25,445 nt of DNA from the NCBI GenBank assembly GCA_013375405.1, contig JABXJU010000038.1:1-25445 (forward strand), written 5' to 3'. The notes under the pieces are model-generated. The model saw only the letters and a program-made list of their open reading frames with translations, was not told where the DNA came from and did no database searches. Numbering within the stretch: the first letter of the stretch is position 1; the number at the start of each line of letters is the position of its first letter. The stretch comes from Candidatus Helarchaeota archaeon. GTDB taxonomy: Archaea; Asgardarchaeota; Lokiarchaeia; Helarchaeales; HEL-GB-A. This document shows, in pieces, positions 24,162-25,445 of this stretch. Made by a program: the position numbers and the translations under genes.

Positions 24162-24524
24162 ATGCCAAAAATGAACTTAGAAGTAAAAATGGAAATATTA
24201 CATCGAAGAATGAATAACCACGAAGAAATTAAAGGTTCTATTCTGCTACGCGACAACGGATTACATATATCCTCGAATATTCCTCCCGAATTACCTGAAG
24301 GACGAAAATTATCGGCGTATATAGCGAATATCTGGCGACATCTCTATAAAATTAATGATTTAGATGAGGGGATCTTTCGATTAAAAGATGGAATTCAAGT
24401 TTATATGAAGTACATTCCCTCTCGAAAGATAATATTGACTACTCTATCTAATAATGCAGATGATTCGAGTATGAAAGAATTAATGAAAAATTACTCGAAA
24501 TTATTTCAAAATATTTTTCAATAA
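24162..24524 (+). CDS. Roadblock/LC7-like small protein
   Basis: 120 residues from ATG 24162 (ATG 24171 and TTG 24156 are also in frame). The layout is a leading helix EVKMEILHRRMN, the strand-turn-strand EIKGSILLRDNGLHISSNI, a long helix KLSAYIANIWRHLYKI, strands GIFRLKDGIQVYMKYIPS and KIILTTLSN, and a last helix. This is the roadblock/MglB fold pattern, including the 'I-x-G-x-(I/L)-L-x-D-x-x-G-L' signature. Roadblock proteins dimerise and act as scaffolds or regulators of small GTPases; they are numerous in Asgard archaea. No small GTPase gene is in the window, so a partner is unknown. Assigned by pattern alone. Confidence 0.72.
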   Translation: MPKMNLEVKMEILHRRMNNHEEIKGSILLRDNGLHISSNIPPELPEGRKLSAYIANIWRHLYKINDLDEGIFRLKDGIQVYMKYIPSRKIILTTLSNNADDSSMKELMKNYSKLFQNIFQ

Positions 24525-24642
24525 GTTCTAAAATCATCAAAAATCCCCAAGCATTCTTATTCAATTTTTATACTTATTATTTTTCTCCCCATCTGGTAAA
24601 AGGGGCTTTAATTTTTTCTTTACATCTTTAAAATGTGCAAAA

Positions 24643-24655
24643 AAAATATATAATT
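24643..24655 (+). promoter_or_regulatory. TATA box of the last radical SAM gene
   Basis: AAAATATATAATT lies in an A-rich tract and predicts a transcript start near 24675, only a few bases before the conserved protein N-terminus begins (24683). Together with the lack of any Shine-Dalgarno sequence this suggests a leaderless mRNA. Inferred from composition and spacing. Confidence 0.4.
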
Positions 24656-24682
24656 GATTAGAATTTTGTATTTATAATAATA

Positions 24683-25445
24683 ATTAAAAAGTATCTCTTA
24701 ATTAATCGACGGGATGGTTTAACAATTCCTAACAAGGGAAAGAAAATTATTCTCACTGGCGCCGTTACTGAGATGAGTGATTATAATGGGAATCCCGTAG
24801 AACCGTTTTTTTCGGGTGCCATTTCACATCGCGCCTTCTTTTTCTCTTTGATTACTAGAATACCCCCAGTTCCCAGCTTCGAGGATGGACGTGCGAAAAT
24901 CGTCCCTTATGGATTAAGAAAGATTGAAGCTGCCCTTCTGAATAATGGTTTCGATGAAAATGACATTGTTATTATCCATCCAAAGTATTTAAAACGTTTT
25001 CTTGGCCCCAATACAAAAATTGTTGGAATTACATCGATGGATCCTGTGGGGATGACTTACTGTGACCGCACTTTTACGGCGCTGGTGGGCTTTGGGGATG
25101 AATCTCGTAACGCCTATGCATTCCGGAAATTACTTCATAACAAGCTCTTTCGTAAATATAGCCCAAAAATTGTTGTGGGTGGCGCGGGTGCTTGGCAAGT
25201 CCGGGGTAAAAAGATGCGGCAATACTTTGGCATCGACCATGTTATAATAGGAGAAGGGGATATTACTGTACCTAAGATTTTTAAGAAGATTCTCAAGAAT
25301 GAACCAGTCCCTGCTGTGATTAAGACCGAATCTCCCCAGAAGGATAGCGAGATCCCATTAATCCGTGGTGCAGCTGTATTTGGCACCGTTGAAATTTCAC
25401 GTGGCTGTGGTCGAGGGTGCAAGTTCTGCACACCGAACCGAAGAC
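24683..25445 (+). CDS. Radical SAM protein, 3'-truncated, with non-canonical start
   Basis: An open frame from 24662 (after TAG 24659-24661) to the window end, about 254 codons from 24683. An N-terminal domain begins KKYLLINRRDGLTIPNKG and continues ILTGAVTEMSDYNGNPVEPF. A B12-binding-like stretch follows (KIVGITSMDP, KIVVGGAGAW, IIGEGD), then the cluster motif SRGCGRGCKFC (Cys-x3-Cys-x2-Cys) just before the sequence ends. No ATG, GTG or TTG occurs in frame before ATG 24773, yet the sequence upstream of that codon reads as protein continuous with what follows. Translation may begin at an ATA or ATT codon (24674-24685) on a leaderless transcript, or the start may be changed by an error. The coordinate 24683 (ATT) is a best guess. 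The remainder of the radical SAM barrel lies outside the window. Confidence 0.78.
   Translation, partial: MKKYLLINRRDGLTIPNKGKKIILTGAVTEMSDYNGNPVEPFFSGAISHRAFFFSLITRIPPVPSFEDGRAKIVPYGLRKIEAALLNNGFDENDIVIIHPKYLKRFLGPNTKIVGITSMDPVGMTYCDRTFTALVGFGDESRNAYAFRKLLHNKLFRKYSPKIVVGGAGAWQVRGKKMRQYFGIDHVIIGEGDITVPKIFKKILKNEPVPAVIKTESPQKDSEIPLIRGAAVFGTVEISRGCGRGCKFCTPNRR

Noticed and set aside
25135..25431. 98-codon minus-strand frame at the window end
   Set aside because: It is opposite the radical SAM gene, whose cluster motif and uninterrupted frame make the plus strand the coding one.
1..25445. CRISPR arrays, tRNA or rRNA genes, insertion sequences, phage or toxin genes
   Set aside because: No regularly spaced direct repeats, cloverleaf-like T-loop (GTTCRA) contexts, or transposase or integrase motifs were seen on either strand.

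Overview
This AT-rich 25.4 kb window looks archaeal and most likely comes from an Asgard (Promethearchaeota) genome. The archaeal evidence is an archaeosortase, TATA boxes placed for short-leader or leaderless transcripts, many TTG/GTG starts, and a PAS-rich kinase with an archaeal-type H-box (SHDITNIL). Three genes point towards Asgard: a Bud23-like rRNA methyltransferase, a longin-like domain fused to four membrane helices, and a roadblock/LC7-like protein. The Asgard placement is inference. I saw no tRNA, rRNA, CRISPR array, transposase or attachment site, and no gene-free stretch reaches 300 bases.

Layout. 1-1569: the 3' part of a DUF362 gene converging on the Bud23-like gene. 1676-6405: a response regulator followed by a kinase with eight PAS domains, both on the minus strand. 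6634-9862: a zinc-finger protein with about 12 membrane helices (+), then on the minus strand an archaeosortase, its zinc-ribbon neighbour and a small membrane protein. 10051-12110: a LarA-family protein followed by a CooC-type nickel ATPase. 12146-14179: three minus-strand genes (Cys-rich protein, longin-4TM protein, Fe-S protein). 14293-14727: a CGGC-domain protein. 14825-16369: a B12-type radical SAM enzyme. 16455-18320: a minus-strand operon of a secreted membrane-anchored protein, a duplicated 2TM protein and a PadR regulator. It starts at a palindromic operator and TATA box that also faces a plus-strand run of three genes (18437-20100). 20184-20948: a polytopic membrane protein with a terminator. 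21147-25445: MsrA, a second radical SAM protein, a multi-zinc-ribbon protein, the roadblock-like protein, and a third radical SAM gene cut by the window end.

The clearest functional units are three. First is the LarA/CooC pair: a nickel-pincer enzyme homologue lacking the usual cofactor-tethering lysine, next to a nickel-delivery ATPase that keeps its CxC motif. Second is the PadR-2TM-secreted protein operon with its self-symmetric divergent promoter. Third is the response regulator/kinase pair. The longin-4TM and Bud23-like proteins are the most interesting single genes from the viewpoint of eukaryote-like functions in archaea.
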